A stretch of DNA of 64,000 bases from Sphingopyxis sp. YR583. Lineage in GTDB: Bacteria > Pseudomonadota > Alphaproteobacteria > Sphingomonadales > Sphingomonadaceae. Position numbers and translations under genes: made by a program. Positions 42,637 through 53,030 of the stretch are shown here, piece by piece; position 1 is the stretch's first letter; every line of letters starts with the position of its first letter. Under the pieces are notes generated by a model. It saw only the letters and a list, made by a program, of their open reading frames with translations. It did not search any database and was not told the origin of the DNA. The DNA is taken from positions 186,001 through 250,000 of the forward strand of contig NZ_FNWK01000001.1 in NCBI RefSeq assembly GCF_900108295.1, given 5' to 3'.

Positions 42637-45300
42637 CTATCCCCTCTTCAACGCCGCCTGAGCTGCCGCCAAGCGTGCGATCGGCACACGGTAGGGCGAG
42701 GCGCTGACATAGTCGAGGCCGGTTTTCTCACAGAAGTGAATGCTCGGCGCGTCGCCCCCATGCTCGCCGCAGATGCCGAGCTTGACGTCAGGACGCGTCC
42801 CCCGCCCGCGATCCGCCGCGATCTCGATCAATTGCCCCACGCCCTCGACATCGAGGCTGACGAACGGGTCGGTCAGGAAGATTCCCTTGTCGACATATTG
42901 CGTCAGGAAGCGGCCGGCATCGTCGCGGCTGATCCCGATCGTCGTCTGGGTGAGGTCGTTGGTGCCGAAGCTGAAAAATTCGGCGGTTTCGGCAATTTCG
43001 CCCGCCATCAGCGCGGCGCGTGGCAGTTCGATCATCGTGCCGACGAGATAGGCGATCTCGCGACCCTTTTCGGCGAACACCGCCTTCGCTTGCGCATCGA
43101 CGACCGCCTTCATCAGGTCGAACTCGCGCCGCGTCGCGACGAGCGGGATCATCACCTCGGGAATCGGCGCCGCGCCGGTTTCGGCAGCAACGTCGCACGC
43201 GGCCTCGAAGATCGCACGCGCCTGCATCTCATAGATTTCGGGATAGGTGACGCCGAGGCGGCAACCGCGATGGCCGAGCATCGGGTTGAATTCGTGAAGC
43301 TCGTTCGCGCGCGCCTTCAGCGCCTCGATCCCGACGCCCGCGGCGGCGGCGACATCGGCGAAATCCTCCTCGCGCGTCGGCAGAAATTCATGCAGCGGCG
43401 GATCGAGCAGGCGGATGGTGACGGGAAGCCCGGCCATCACACCGAAGATCGCGGCAAAATCGCCGCGCTGTTCGGGGAGCAGCTTGGCAAGCGCGGCGCG
43501 GCGGCCGTCCTCGCTGTCGGCAAGGATCATCTCGCGCACCGCGGTGATGCGCGCGGCGTCGAAGAACATATGTTCGGTGCGGCAGAGCCCGATACCCTCA
43601 GCACCGAAGTCACGCGCGACCTGCGCATCCTGGGGGGTTTCGGCGTTGGTACGCACCTTCATGCGGCGCACCTTGTCGGCCCAGCCCATCAGCGTACCGA
43701 AGTCACCAACGAGTTCGGGCAGCAAGGTCGGAACCTCGCCCGCCATCACTTCGCCGGTCGAACCGTCGAGCGTCAATATGTCGCCTTCGCGGAGTTCACG
43801 CCCGCCAACGCGCAGCACGCGCGCGCTGCCGTCGATCGAAAGGCCGCCCGCGCCCGAGACACAGGGACGCCCCATGCCGCGCGCGACGACTGCCGCGTGG
43901 CTCGTCATCCCGCCGCGCGCGGTCAGGATGCCCTTTGCGGCGTGCATACCGTGGATATCTTCGGGCGAGGTCTCGACGCGAACCAGGATCACCGCTTCGC
44001 CCATCGCTGCCGCTTTTTCGGCGCTGTCGGCATCGAACATGATCTTGCCCGATGCCGCGCCGGGGCTGGCGGGCAGCCCCTTGGTCAGCACGTCGCGCGG
44101 CGCCTTCGGATCGAGCGTCGGGTGGAGAAGCTGGTCGAGTGCGCCCGGATCGACACGGCCGACGGCTTCCTCTTCGGAAATAAGCCCTTCCGCCGCCATA
44201 TCGACGGCGATCTTGAGCGCCGCTTTCGCAGTGCGCTTGCCGCTGCGTGTCTGGAGCATCCAGAGCGTCCCGCGTTCGACGGTGAACTCGATGTCCTGCA
44301 TGTCGCGATAATGGGTTTCGAGCGTGTCGAAGACGCGGCCGAGTTCTGTGAACGTCTCGGGCATCGCCTCTTCCATCGACGCCGGCTTGGCGCCCGCCTT
44401 TTCGCGTGCAATCTTGGTGAGATATTGCGGGGTCCGAATGCCGGCGACGACATCTTCACCCTGCGCATTGATCAGCCATTCACCGTACCATGCGCGCTCG
44501 CCGGTCGCGGGATCGCGCGTGAACGCCACGCCCGTGGCCGAGGTGTCGCCCATATTGCCGAACACCATCGCCTGCACATTGACCGCGGTGCCCCATTCGC
44601 CGGGGATCGAGTTCAGCCGCCGATAGACTTTCGCACGGTCGCTTTCCCAGCTCGCGAACACGGCGCCGACCGCGCCCCAAAGCTGGTCGCCCGGCTCCTG
44701 CGGGAAGGGCGCGCCGGTCTCGCGCTCGACGATCGCCTGATATTCCTTGACCAGCGCCTGCCAGTCTTCGGCCGACATCTCGGTATCAAGATAGAAACCT
44801 TTGTCTTCCTTGGCGATTTCCAACGCCTCTTCAAACTCGGCGTGGTCGAGGCCCATCACGACATCGGCGTACATCTGGACGAAGCGGCGATAGCTGTCCC
44901 ACGCGAAACGCGGGTCGCCCGACGCTTCGGACAGGCCGACGACGGTCTGGTCGTTGAGCCCGAGGTTGAGGACGGTGTCCATCATCCCGGGCATCGAGAC
45001 GCGCGCGCCCGAACGGACCGAGACGAGCAGCGGATCGGCGGCGTCGCCGAATGTCTTGCCGGTAATCCCCTCGATATGCGCGATGCCCGCGGCGACATCG
45101 TCGACCAGCCCGGCCGGGAACTGTTCGCCATTGGCGTAATAAGCGGTGCAGACGTCGGTGGTGATCGTAAAGCCCGGGGGCACCGGCAGGCCGATCGAGG
45201 CCATTTCGGCAAGGTTCGACCCCTTGCCGCCCAGCAATTCCTTCGAGCGCTCGGCCGTCGTGGCCGCGCCGCCGAACAAATGCACCATCTTCGTCATCAT
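42637..45300 (-). CDS. ppdK: Pyruvate, phosphate dikinase
   Basis: A cytoplasmic enzyme (887 aa) that interconverts pyruvate + ATP + Pi with PEP + AMP + PPi. The N-terminal ATP-grasp domain (GGKGSNLAEMASIGLPVPPGFTI) is followed by the phospho-His swivel domain (GGMTSHAAVVARGMGRPCV) and a C-terminal PEP/pyruvate barrel with GTNDLTQTTIG and the catalytic Cys in GICGEHGGD. The full length is normal. CAGGAG precedes the start; a second ATG follows the first directly. It supplies PEP for gluconeogenesis and, indirectly, for PTS uptake. Confidence 0.97.
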   Translation of the reverse strand: MMTKMVHLFGGAATTAERSKELLGGKGSNLAEMASIGLPVPPGFTITTDVCTAYYANGEQFPAGLVDDVAAGIAHIEGITGKTFGDAADPLLVSVRSGARVSMPGMMDTVLNLGLNDQTVVGLSEASGDPRFAWDSYRRFVQMYADVVMGLDHAEFEEALEIAKEDKGFYLDTEMSAEDWQALVKEYQAIVERETGAPFPQEPGDQLWGAVGAVFASWESDRAKVYRRLNSIPGEWGTAVNVQAMVFGNMGDTSATGVAFTRDPATGERAWYGEWLINAQGEDVVAGIRTPQYLTKIAREKAGAKPASMEEAMPETFTELGRVFDTLETHYRDMQDIEFTVERGTLWMLQTRSGKRTAKAALKIAVDMAAEGLISEEEAVGRVDPGALDQLLHPTLDPKAPRDVLTKGLPASPGAASGKIMFDADSAEKAAAMGEAVILVRVETSPEDIHGMHAAKGILTARGGMTSHAAVVARGMGRPCVSGAGGLSIDGSARVLRVGGRELREGDILTLDGSTGEVMAGEVPTLLPELVGDFGTLMGWADKVRRMKVRTNAETPQDAQVARDFGAEGIGLCRTEHMFFDAARITAVREMILADSEDGRRAALAKLLPEQRGDFAAIFGVMAGLPVTIRLLDPPLHEFLPTREEDFADVAAAAGVGIEALKARANELHEFNPMLGHRGCRLGVTYPEIYEMQARAIFEAACDVAAETGAAPIPEVMIPLVATRREFDLMKAVVDAQAKAVFAEKGREIAYLVGTMIELPRAALMAGEIAETAEFFSFGTNDLTQTTIGISRDDAGRFLTQYVDKGIFLTDPFVSLDVEGVGQLIEIAADRGRGTRPDVKLGICGEHGGDAPSIHFCEKTGLDYVSASPYRVPIARLAAAQAALKRG

Positions 45301-45400
45301 ATGCTCCTGCTGCCCCGGGGAGGAGGTTGCGGCTGGATAGGGTGGAGAGTTGTTATCGTCGATTCAGTTTTACTTCGTTCGCTGCAAAGCTGCCGTAACG

Positions 45401-47398
45401 TCAGCCCTCGATCTTCGAGAAATCGGCGACGCCATGCACCGCGCCGGTAAATCGGGCGAGCAGGCCGAGGCGCCAGGCGCGGATCATTTCGTCGGGATCG
45501 TTGACCATCACGCCGTCGAAAAAGCCGTCAATTGGCGCGCGCAGGCTGGCAAGCGCGGCCATCGCATCGGTGAAGCGTTCTTCGGCAACGGCGGCAGAGG
45601 CCGCGGGTTCGGCCGCATCGAGCGCGGCGAGTAGCTTGGCGTCGGCATCGGTCGGAGGCGTCGCGGCGTCGCTGCCGCTCACCTCGCCCGCCTGCTTCAG
45701 GATATTCGCCGCGCGCTTGTAGCCCGCAAGCAGATTGGCGCCATCCTCGGTCCCCATGAAGGCTTGCAATGCCTTCACGCGGGCGAGCAGGCGAACGAGG
45801 TCGTCCTCGCCGCCGAGCGCGAACACGGCGTCGATCAGGTCGTGACGGACGCCGGCTTCGCGCTGCTGGACCTTGAGGCGGTCAGCGAAGAAGTCGAGCA
45901 GATCTCCCTCTGCTACGGCAAAACGCAGACCATTCTCCGTCAGGGTGCGGATGACTCCAAGCGCAGCTCGGCGCAGCGCAAAGGGGTCCTTGGAACCCGT
46001 CGGTTTTTCGTTGATCGCGAAGAAGCTACGGAGTGTATCCAGCTTGTCTGCCAGTGCCACTGCCACCGTCACCGGCGCAGTCGGGACATCGTCGCCCTGC
46101 CCGACCGGCTTGTAATGATCGCGGATCGCGTCGGCGACCGCATCGGGCAGACCTTCGGCGCGGGCGTAATAGCCGCCCATCAGGCCCTGCAGTTCGGGGA
46201 ATTCGCCGACCATTTCGGTGACGAGGTCGGCCTTCGCCAGCTCCGCCGCCTGCCGCGCGAGCGCGGGGTCGCAATTCGGGACGATACCTTCGCTCGCCAG
46301 CCATTCGGCGAGCTTCGCGACGCGCTCGACCTTGTCGGCGACGGTGCCGAGCTTTTCGTGGAAGGTGATGTTCGCGAGCTTTTCCGCGTGCTGCGCGAGC
46401 GTCTTTTTCTGGTCCTGCTCCCAGAAGAAACGCGCATCCGAAAGCCGCGCCGCCAGCACCTTGCGGTTGCCCGCGACGATCTCGGCGCCGCCGTCGACCG
46501 CATCGATGTTCGCGGTGCAGACGAAGCCGTTGGCGAGCTTGCCGCCCTCGCCGTTCACGACGAAATATTTCTGGTTCACGCGCGCGGTGAGCTGGATGAC
46601 CTCAGGCGGTACTTCGAGGAAGGCGGTGTCGAAACGGCCGAGCAGCGGCACCGGCCATTCGGTGAGGCCGGCATTCTCGATCACCAGCCCCTCGTCCTCG
46701 ACGAGCGCCAGGCCTGCGTCGGCCGCGGCCTTGGCGGCGCCGTCGCGGATGATAGCCTGACGTTCCTCATGGTCGACGATGACGTGGCAGGCGCGGAGCT
46801 TCTCGGCATAGTCCGATGCCGAGCCGATCGTGATCTCGCCCGGGCAGTGGAAGCGGTGGCCGCGCGTCGTGAAACCGGCGGAAATCCCGCTAACTTCACA
46901 CTGAATGAGCTCTTCGCCGAAGATCGCGACGATGCCCGACAGCGGGCGCACCCAGCGCAGGCTTTCGCTGCTTGCGCTGGCCTTGCCCCAGCGCATCGAC
47001 TTGGGCCAGGCGAAGGCGCGGACGATCGCGGGGATCACCTCGGCCAGCACCTCGGCGGTTGCCCGGCCGGGCTTGTCGATCACGGCGAAATACACGCCGT
47101 CGCGGTCTTCGAGCTGATCCTGCATCAACCCGGTCTTGCGAAGGAAGCCTTCGAGCGCCTGCGGCGGCGCGCTGCTGCGCGGGCCTTTGAGTTCCTCGCT
47201 GACCGCGGCGGTCGCTTGCGGAAGGCCTTTCGCGATCAGCGCGAGGCGGCGCGGCGTCGACCAGATGGTGAGGTCGTCCGCTTCGAGACCCGCGGCGCTC
47301 AGTTGCGCGCGGAACAGTTTATCGAGTTCGGCGCGCGCGCCGGCCTGCATCCGCGCCGGGATTTCCTCGCTGCGCAGTTCGAGAAGAAAATCGGTCAC
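45401..47398 (-). CDS. glyS: Glycyl-tRNA synthetase beta subunit
   Basis: A 665-aa subunit of the bacterial alpha2beta2 glycyl-tRNA synthetase. It begins [17 protein letters not shown] and carries the conserved [10 protein letters not shown] and a C-terminal anticodon-binding/HD-like region ([26 protein letters not shown]). The GTG at 47398 overlaps the glyQ stop (GTGA); the frame further upstream lies inside glyQ and is not used. The length is typical. Confidence 0.97.
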   Translation of the reverse strand: MTDFLLELRSEEIPARMQAGARAELDKLFRAQLSAAGLEADDLTIWSTPRRLALIAKGLPQATAAVSEELKGPRSSAPPQALEGFLRKTGLMQDQLEDRDGVYFAVIDKPGRATAEVLAEVIPAIVRAFAWPKSMRWGKASASSESLRWVRPLSGIVAIFGEELIQCEVSGISAGFTTRGHRFHCPGEITIGSASDYAEKLRACHVIVDHEERQAIIRDGAAKAAADAGLALVEDEGLVIENAGLTEWPVPLLGRFDTAFLEVPPEVIQLTARVNQKYFVVNGEGGKLANGFVCTANIDAVDGGAEIVAGNRKVLAARLSDARFFWEQDQKKTLAQHAEKLANITFHEKLGTVADKVERVAKLAEWLASEGIVPNCDPALARQAAELAKADLVTEMVGEFPELQGLMGGYYARAEGLPDAVADAIRDHYKPVGQGDDVPTAPVTVAVALADKLDTLRSFFAINEKPTGSKDPFALRRAALGVIRTLTENGLRFAVAEGDLLDFFADRLKVQQREAGVRHDLIDAVFALGGEDDLVRLLARVKALQAFMGTEDGANLLAGYKRAANILKQAGEVSGSDAATPPTDADAKLLAALDAAEPAASAAVAEERFTDAMAALASLRAPIDGFFDGVMVNDPDEMIRAWRLGLLARFTGAVHGVADFSKIEG

Positions 47399-48318
47399 AG
47401 TGTCCACCCCGGATATTTTTCGGTCCAGCGGTCGGACTGGCTGTCGATCCACGCCTTGCAGCTGCCCTTCGCGAGGTCACGGACCCGCGCCATATAGTTG
47501 GCGCGTTCCTGCACGCTGATCACGCCGCGCGCCTGGAGCAGGTTGAACAAATGGCTTGCCTCGATCGCCTGGTCATAGGCGGCGAGCGGCACGTTCGCGG
47601 CAATCGCGCGTTTGCACTCTTCTTCGGCGGCCTTGAACCCCGCGAACAAAGTGTCGGTGTCGGCGACCTCGAAATTCCATTTCGAGAATTGGCGTTCATT
47701 TTCGAGAAACACGTCGCCATAGCTGACCGCCGGAACGTCGCCGACCGCGTCCGAGAAGCGCAGGTCGTACACATTGTCGACATTCTGGATATACATGGCG
47801 AGGCGTTCGAGGCCGTAGGTCAGCTCGCCCGCGACGGGCTTGCAGTCGAAGCCGCCCATCTGCTGAAAGTAAGTGAACTGGGTGACTTCCATCCCGTCGC
47901 ACCAGACTTCCCAGCCCAGCCCCCACGCGCCGAGCGTCGGCGATTCCCAGTCGTCCTCGACGAAACGGATGTCGTGGAGCAGCGAGTCGATGCCGATCGC
48001 GGCGAGCGAGCCCAGATATTGTTCCTGCAGGTCGGCGGGCGACGGCTTCAATATCACCTGATACTGGTAATAATGCTGCAGCCGGTTCGGGTTCTCGCCA
48101 TAGCGGCCGTCGGTCGGCCGGCGGCTCGGCTGGACATAGGCGACGTTCCACGGCTCGGGCCCCAGACTGCGCAGCGTCGTCGCGGGGTGAAAGGTCCCTG
48201 CCCCCACGCGCATGTCATAGGGCTGCAGAATCGCGCAACCGCGCGCGCTCCAGTAATTGTGCAGCGTCAGGATCATGTCCTGAAAGCTGAGTGGTGTCTT
48301 GTCCGCCCCGTCGGCCAC
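47395..48318 (-). CDS. glyQ: Glycyl-tRNA synthetase alpha subunit
   Basis: The catalytic subunit (307 aa) that activates glycine. Class II signatures are [75 protein letters not shown] and the later [23 protein letters not shown]. It is the first gene of the glyQ-glyS unit. Confidence 0.98.
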   Translation of the reverse strand: MADGADKTPLSFQDMILTLHNYWSARGCAILQPYDMRVGAGTFHPATTLRSLGPEPWNVAYVQPSRRPTDGRYGENPNRLQHYYQYQVILKPSPADLQEQYLGSLAAIGIDSLLHDIRFVEDDWESPTLGAWGLGWEVWCDGMEVTQFTYFQQMGGFDCKPVAGELTYGLERLAMYIQNVDNVYDLRFSDAVGDVPAVSYGDVFLENERQFSKWNFEVADTDTLFAGFKAAEEECKRAIAANVPLAAYDQAIEASHLFNLLQARGVISVQERANYMARVRDLAKGSCKAWIDSQSDRWTEKYPGWTL

Positions 48319-48551
48319 AGCCGCAATTCCTTCGCAGGTGCAAAAATCGCCGCCGCATTGGCCCAGCGACGGCGCATGGTCAAGGCTCCCCGCCGTTCGG
48401 CACGACGCGAAAATGCGCGACTTAGTCAGGTCTTCGAAACTTTTTGTCAGGCGTTGTTGACATGGTCAGCGAATCGCGACATATAGTCATGCATACCTGA
48501 CATGAGGACAGGTTGAGTTGACCAAGACCTATCGACCCAAGGAGACAAGAT

Positions 48552-48875
48552 ATGACCCGCACGCTGAGCCTCGCCCTTTCGCTCACCGCCATCGCGATGC
48601 CCGCCGCTGCGCAAGCTGAAGAGACGGCGACCGCTGTTCGCATCGACAATCTCGATCTGACGCGCGCCGGCGACCGCGGCAAGCTCGACGCCCGCCTCAA
48701 GAGCGCGGCCCGGAAGATATGCGACAATGGTGTCCGCGGGGCGGCGGAAAACAGCCGTCGGGCAGCATGCGTGTCCGCCGCCCTCACCCAGGTCGAACCG
48801 CAGGCGCAGCGCGCGATCGCGCAGGCGCAGGGCGGCACCCGGCTTGCGCTGCTGATGGTCCGCACCGCTCGATAA
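48552..48875 (+). CDS. UrcA family protein
   Basis: A 107-aa secreted protein: a signal peptide (MTRTLSLALSLTAIAMPAAAQA), then VRIDNLDLTRAGDRGKLDARLKSAARKICD and a later conserved Cys (RRAACVSAAL), the UrcA pattern of a mature alpha-helical domain with one disulfide. UrcA proteins are widespread in sphingomonads and Caulobacter, and have no known role. GGAGAC lies ~10 bp upstream of the ATG. Confidence 0.85.
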   Translation: MTRTLSLALSLTAIAMPAAAQAEETATAVRIDNLDLTRAGDRGKLDARLKSAARKICDNGVRGAAENSRRAACVSAALTQVEPQAQRAIAQAQGGTRLALLMVRTAR

Positions 48876-48933
48876 GGGACAGGAACAAAGGCTTCGCTCG
48901 CGCCGCACCGATCCGGTGTCGGCAGGCGGCTTG

Positions 48934-48975
48934 GGGCTGGAGCGCCCTTCCCCCCGGTGGCGGCGCTCCAGTCCC
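48934..48975 (+). terminator. Stem-loop after the UrcA gene
   Basis: CTGGAGCGCC (48937-48946) pairs with GGCGCTCCAG (48962-48971), with outer G-C pairs extending the stem. TTGTTT follows. This is probably the end of the UrcA transcript. The T run is interrupted. Confidence 0.55.
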
Positions 48976-49126
48976 TTGTTTAAACTGTCGTTTTTGCGAA
49001 GCCTATTCACCCTTCTCGTCCCAAATCCGACCGATCCGAGGGACCGTTGAATTATTCCCCTTCCCGCTCTTTTGATGGCTATGGGATGATGATGATCCTT
49101 CGGATGGAAAAACAGGCGAGGCGCCG

Positions 49127-49339
49127 ATGAACAACAAGCTGAAAGTGCTGCGCGCGATGCGGAACTGGAGCCAGGCGGAACTCGCCGACCGGCTCGATGT
49201 CTCGCGGCAGGCGGTGAATGCGATCGAAACGGGGAAATATGACCCGTCGCTGCCGCTCGCCTTCAAACTCGCGCGCCTGTTCGACATGCCGATCGAAGAG
49301 ATTTTCGACGACGGCCACGAAGGAAATGACAATGACTGA
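49127..49339 (+). CDS. XRE-family HTH regulator (short, YgzD-like)
   Basis: A 70-aa DNA-binding protein that is almost entirely one HTH: KLKVLRAMRNWSQAELADRLDVSRQAVNAIETGKYDPSLPLAFKLARLFD, then MPIEEIFDDG. This compact type commonly sits before a membrane protein gene, as here; the next start lies inside its last codons. It probably controls the pair. Confidence 0.93.
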   Translation: MNNKLKVLRAMRNWSQAELADRLDVSRQAVNAIETGKYDPSLPLAFKLARLFDMPIEEIFDDGHEGNDND

Positions 49340-49769
49340 TGCCGATGTTTCAAAGCCGCGTCGCCGTATGTCCCCGCGACAAAAGCGCTATTGGACCTCG
49401 CTGGGGCTTGCCGGGCTGATCGGCGGGCTCGTCGGCGGCTGGATGGTCGCCGATCAGTCCGGCACGCCGCACTCCGCCGCAACACTCTTCAGCGGCGCGC
49501 TGACGCCCGGCTTCGCGATCGGCGCCTCGGCGGCGTGGGTTATCGGCCTCGCGATTAGCATGGTCATCTATCACCGCGCGATCGACGATCACGAGGAACA
49601 TGCCTGGCTCTGGGCCAGCACGGCCGGATGGTATGCCTTCATCTTTCCGGCGCCTGCCTGGTGGGTACTCCACCGCGCCGGCATGGCGCCTCCCGCCGAC
49701 GCGATGATTTTGTTCGTCTTCTCGCTGGTCGTAAACTGCATCGTCTATCTATGGCTGAAGTTTCGCTGA
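49332..49769 (+). CDS. Membrane protein of unknown function paired with the XRE regulator
   Basis: A 145-aa protein with about four hydrophobic segments (LGLAGLIGGLVGGWMV, GFAIGASAAWVIGLAISMVIY, WYAFIFPAPAWWVL, AMILFVFSLVVNCIVYLW). ATG 49332 is preferred because AAGGA lies 7 bp upstream; ATG 49326 abuts that site. It overlaps the end of the XRE gene by 8 bp. The pairing is common in proteobacteria, but no function is assigned. Confidence 0.8.
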   Translation: MTDADVSKPRRRMSPRQKRYWTSLGLAGLIGGLVGGWMVADQSGTPHSAATLFSGALTPGFAIGASAAWVIGLAISMVIYHRAIDDHEEHAWLWASTAGWYAFIFPAPAWWVLHRAGMAPPADAMILFVFSLVVNCIVYLWLKFR

Positions 49770-49821
49770 CCTTTCCGCTTTCCCCACAAATGTTTAAGCC
49801 GCCCAAGAAAGGCATTCTCCA

Positions 49822-50754
49822 ATGAAGACCTGGTTCAAGACGCTCACGACAGGCTGCGCGATCGCCGCGCTGGCGCCGGTCGCGCTTTTTTCCGCCCACG
49901 CCGCCGAACCCGCAGCGCCCACAACCACGGCTGCCCCCACGACCGACGCCGATCCCGCGCTATGGGTTCTCAAGGACGAGGACACGACGATCTATCTCTT
50001 CGGCACGGTCCATGTGCTGAAGCCCGGCCTCAGCTGGTTCGACGAGGCCGTGAAGACGGCGTTCGACACATCCGACGAGCTGATGCTTGAAATCGTCATG
50101 CCGGAGGATCAGGCGGCCGTGGCAAAGGAAATGATGCCGCTGGCGATCGACCAGAGCGGCAAGACGCTTTCGTCGCGCCTCGACCCCGATCAGCTCAAGG
50201 CCTATGAAGCCGCGCTGGCGAGCCTTGGCATCACGCCGGCGCAGTTCGATATGTTCGAACCCTGGTTTCCCGCGATGACCCTGTCCGTCCTGCCGCTCAC
50301 CAAGCTCGGCTATGATCCGGAACAGGGCGCCGAAAAGCTGTTGACGAGCGCGGCCAAGAAAGCCGGCAAGCCCGTATCGGGCCTCGAAACGCTGGGACAG
50401 CAGCTCGGTTTTTTCGATACGCTTCCCGAAGCACAGCAGGTCGCTTTCCTGAATTCGGTGGTCAGGGATCTCGACAAGCTGGGACCGCAGCTCGACAAGA
50501 TGGTCGCGCTGTGGGCCAAGGGCGACCCCGACGGGCTGGCAGTGACAATGAACGAGAGTCTGGCCGCCACCCCCGAACTCGCCAAGACGCTGCTTTGGGA
50601 TCGCAACGCCCGCTGGGCCGATCAGTTGAAAGCGCGGATGGATCAGCCGGGCACCGTGTTCGTTGCCGTCGGCGCGGGCCATCTGGCCGGTGAAAAAAGC
50701 GTTCAGGATTATCTGAAAGCGCGTGGCGTCACCGTGAAACGGGTTGAATATTGA
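49822..50754 (+). CDS. TraB/GumN family protein (predicted periplasmic)
   Basis: A 310-aa protein with a signal peptide (cleavage near SAHA-AEP). It has a TraB/GumN fold: ALWVLKDEDTTIYLFGTVHVLKPGLSWFDEAVKTAFDTSDELMLEIVMPED with the GxxH element, SVLPL..LGYDPEQGAEKLL, GLETLGQQLGFFD and the closing VFVAVGAGHLAGEKSV. The eukaryotic relative TIKI is a metalloprotease using similar GxxH/GAGH positions; bacterial activity is unproven. It is followed by a paralog that starts at its stop. Confidence 0.9.
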   Translation: MKTWFKTLTTGCAIAALAPVALFSAHAAEPAAPTTTAAPTTDADPALWVLKDEDTTIYLFGTVHVLKPGLSWFDEAVKTAFDTSDELMLEIVMPEDQAAVAKEMMPLAIDQSGKTLSSRLDPDQLKAYEAALASLGITPAQFDMFEPWFPAMTLSVLPLTKLGYDPEQGAEKLLTSAAKKAGKPVSGLETLGQQLGFFDTLPEAQQVAFLNSVVRDLDKLGPQLDKMVALWAKGDPDGLAVTMNESLAATPELAKTLLWDRNARWADQLKARMDQPGTVFVAVGAGHLAGEKSVQDYLKARGVTVKRVEY

Positions 50755-50759
50755 AGCAA

Positions 50760-51650
50760 ATGCTTCGCCTATTCGGTTATCGGGGTCGCCGCTTTGCGGC
50801 GGCCCTTTTGCCGCTCCTGCTCGCCGCGTGCGGCACGACAGAACCGACGCAACAGGCGCGTCCGGCAATGTGGCTGATCGCCGACGAGGACACCAAAATC
50901 TATATGCTGGGGGCGATGCACGCTCTGCCGAGCAGCACCGACTGGGAAGGAGGCAAGGTCGCGGACGCCGTCGCGGCGTCGGACGAACTGGTGATGGAAT
51001 TGTCGCCCGCCGAACTGGCGAATGCCGGCGCCGTGTTTCAGGCGCTCGCCCCTCGAACCGAACCGCTGCCAATGGCGAAACGGCTTCCCGCGCAGGCGCT
51101 CGCCAGCTACCGGGCACTGGAAGCAAGCGGCGGCGGTTTCGGCGGCGACGCGCTCGACGACTGGGCCGTGATGGTGCTGATGGGCCAGCGCGTGGCGCAA
51201 AAGGCCGAGCTCGATTCATCCAACGGCGTAGAGGCGCGCCTGACCGAACGGTTCAAAGATGCCGGAAAGCGGATCGGAGGCCTGGAAACGGCCAAGGACC
51301 AGCTGATGTTCTTTGAAACGCTCGACCCTGCGACGCAGCGCACCCTGCTGACCCGATCGGCCGAAAAATCGGACGAGGCGGTAAAGGATGTGAAAGCCCT
51401 GACCGCGGCGTGGGGTCGCGGTGATGTTGCTGCGCTGGAGCGGGTCATCAACGAGGATGTCGATACGGTCCCTGCGGCGCGCAAGGCGATCCTCACAGAC
51501 CGCAACCGGCGCTGGAGCGCATGGGTGCAAAAGCGGCTGGACCAACCCGGCACGGTCCTGATGGCGGTCGGCGCGGGCCATCTGGTCGGCTCCGACGGTG
51601 TGCCCGCGATGCTCGAGGCCGACGGGCTGAAGGTCACGCGCGTGCAATAG
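50760..51650 (+). CDS. TraB/GumN family lipoprotein
   Basis: A 296-aa paralog of the preceding protein: MWLIADEDTKIYMLGAMHALPSSTDWEGGKVADAVAASDELVMELSPAE, GLETAKDQLMFFETL and VLMAVGAGHLVGSDGV. ATG 50760 is used; a TTG at 50751 would overlap the previous stop. Unlike its neighbour it has a lipobox (LLLAAC, Cys24), so it is probably anchored to a membrane. The pair likely arose by tandem duplication followed by a change of location. Confidence 0.9.
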   Translation: MLRLFGYRGRRFAAALLPLLLAACGTTEPTQQARPAMWLIADEDTKIYMLGAMHALPSSTDWEGGKVADAVAASDELVMELSPAELANAGAVFQALAPRTEPLPMAKRLPAQALASYRALEASGGGFGGDALDDWAVMVLMGQRVAQKAELDSSNGVEARLTERFKDAGKRIGGLETAKDQLMFFETLDPATQRTLLTRSAEKSDEAVKDVKALTAAWGRGDVAALERVINEDVDTVPAARKAILTDRNRRWSAWVQKRLDQPGTVLMAVGAGHLVGSDGVPAMLEADGLKVTRVQ

Positions 51651-51761
51651 CGCGCGCAGTGCTTGCATTTCGGCGGCTTCCCCGCTAAGCGCCGCCGCTT
51701 CCGTCCATGGTCATCCCTGGAGGCGTGGCGGAACTGTGTAACTGTTTCTCGGAGAAATAAC

Positions 51762-52394
51762 ATGAGCGATCAGCTGACGCTGACGGCCGAGACGCGCGAA
51801 CGCGGAGGCAAGGGAGCCTCGCGTGACCTGCGTCGTAATGGCCGCGTCCCCGCCGTTGTCTATGGCGGCAAAGAAGAACCCCTGATGATCCACGTCGAAG
51901 AAAAGCTGCTGATGAAGCAGCTGATGACGGGTCACTTCATGAACTCGGTCGTGATGATCGACGTGGGTGGCAAGACCATCCGCACCCTGCCCAAGGACGT
52001 CGCTTTCCACCCGGTGAAGGATCGCCCGATCCACGCCGATTTCCTCCGCATCTCGAAGGATGCCAAGGTCACTGTCGCGGTTCCCGTCGTGTTCGCGAAC
52101 GAAGACGCCTCGCCGGGCCTGAAGCGCGGCGGCGTGCTGAACATCGTGCGTCACGAGCTGGAAGTCGCCTGCGACGCGGACAAGATCCCCGACGAGATCA
52201 CGATCGACGTCACCGGTTTCGACGTTGGCGATTCGATCCACATCAGCAACGTCACCCTGCCCAAGGGCGTTGAAAGCGCGATCACCGATCGCGACTTCAC
52301 CATCGCCACCATCGTCGCTCCGTCGGCGCTCAAGTCGAGCGACGGCGACACGACGAAGGACGAAGGCGAAGCTGCCGAAGGCGGCGAAGCCTAA
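51762..52394 (+). CDS. rplY: 50S ribosomal protein L25/general stress protein Ctc
   Basis: A 210-aa 5S rRNA-binding protein. L25 domain: [35 protein letters not shown]. The C-terminal Ctc extension ([43 protein letters not shown]) ends in an acidic tail. GGAGAA lies before ATG 51762. A stem-loop separates it from pth, a usual neighbour. Confidence 0.97.
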   Translation: MSDQLTLTAETRERGGKGASRDLRRNGRVPAVVYGGKEEPLMIHVEEKLLMKQLMTGHFMNSVVMIDVGGKTIRTLPKDVAFHPVKDRPIHADFLRISKDAKVTVAVPVVFANEDASPGLKRGGVLNIVRHELEVACDADKIPDEITIDVTGFDVGDSIHISNVTLPKGVESAITDRDFTIATIVAPSALKSSDGDTTKDEGEAAEGGEA

Positions 52395-52406
52395 GCATTT
52401 CGGACC

Positions 52407-52433
52407 GCCCCTCCCCGCTGCGGGAGGGGCGTT
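52407..52433 (+). terminator. Stem-loop between rplY and pth
   Basis: GCCCCTCCC (52407-52415) pairs with GGGAGGGGC (52422-52430), followed by GTTT. A strong stem with a short T run, so termination may be partial. Confidence 0.6.
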
Positions 52434-52460
52434 TCCACCGGACCCGGGAAAGGCAGCCTT

Positions 52461-53030
52461 ATGCAACTCTGGGTCGGCCTCGGAAATCCCGGGCCTCAAT
52501 ATGCGATGCACCGTCACAATGTCGGCTTCATGGCCGTCGATGTCATCGCCGACCTTTATGGTTTCCCTGCGCCCACAAAAAAATTCCAGGGCTGGGTCCA
52601 GGAAGGTCGCATCGGATCGCAGCGCATCCTGCTGCTCAAACCCGGCACATTCATGAACGAAAGCGGCCGCAGCGTGCGCGCCGCACTCGATTTCTACAAA
52701 TTGACCCCGCGGGACGTCACCGCCTTTTACGACGAGCTCGACCTTACACCGATGAAGATCAAGGTGAAGCAAGGCGGCGGGGCGGCGGGCCATAACGGCA
52801 TCCGCAGCATGATCCAGCATATCGGCGAGGATTTCCGCCGCGTGCGCATCGGCATTGGCCATCCGGGCCACAAAGACCGCGTCACCGGTCATGTTCTCGG
52901 CAATTATCACAAGAGCGAGATGGAACCGCTGATCGACCTTTTGGGTGCGATCGCGGCCGAAGCAAAATGGCTCGCCGACGGCGACGACGTGCGCTTCCAA
53001 AGCGATCTCGCGCTACGCTTGCAGGCGTGA
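52461..53030 (+). CDS. pth: Peptidyl-tRNA hydrolase
   Basis: A 189-aa enzyme that recycles peptidyl-tRNA. Conserved LWVGLGNPGPQYAMHRHNVGFMAVD (catalytic His in HNVGF), KPGTFMNESGRSV, DELDL and GGGAAGHNGIRSM are all present. The length is normal. The stop overlaps the GTG of a GNAT gene. Confidence 0.97.
   Translation: MQLWVGLGNPGPQYAMHRHNVGFMAVDVIADLYGFPAPTKKFQGWVQEGRIGSQRILLLKPGTFMNESGRSVRAALDFYKLTPRDVTAFYDELDLTPMKIKVKQGGGAAGHNGIRSMIQHIGEDFRRVRIGIGHPGHKDRVTGHVLGNYHKSEMEPLIDLLGAIAAEAKWLADGDDVRFQSDLALRLQA

Noticed and set aside
42616..45450. Long plus-strand open frame opposite ppdK
   Set aside because: The minus strand encodes full-length pyruvate phosphate dikinase with all motifs; the opposite frame has no recognisable domain.
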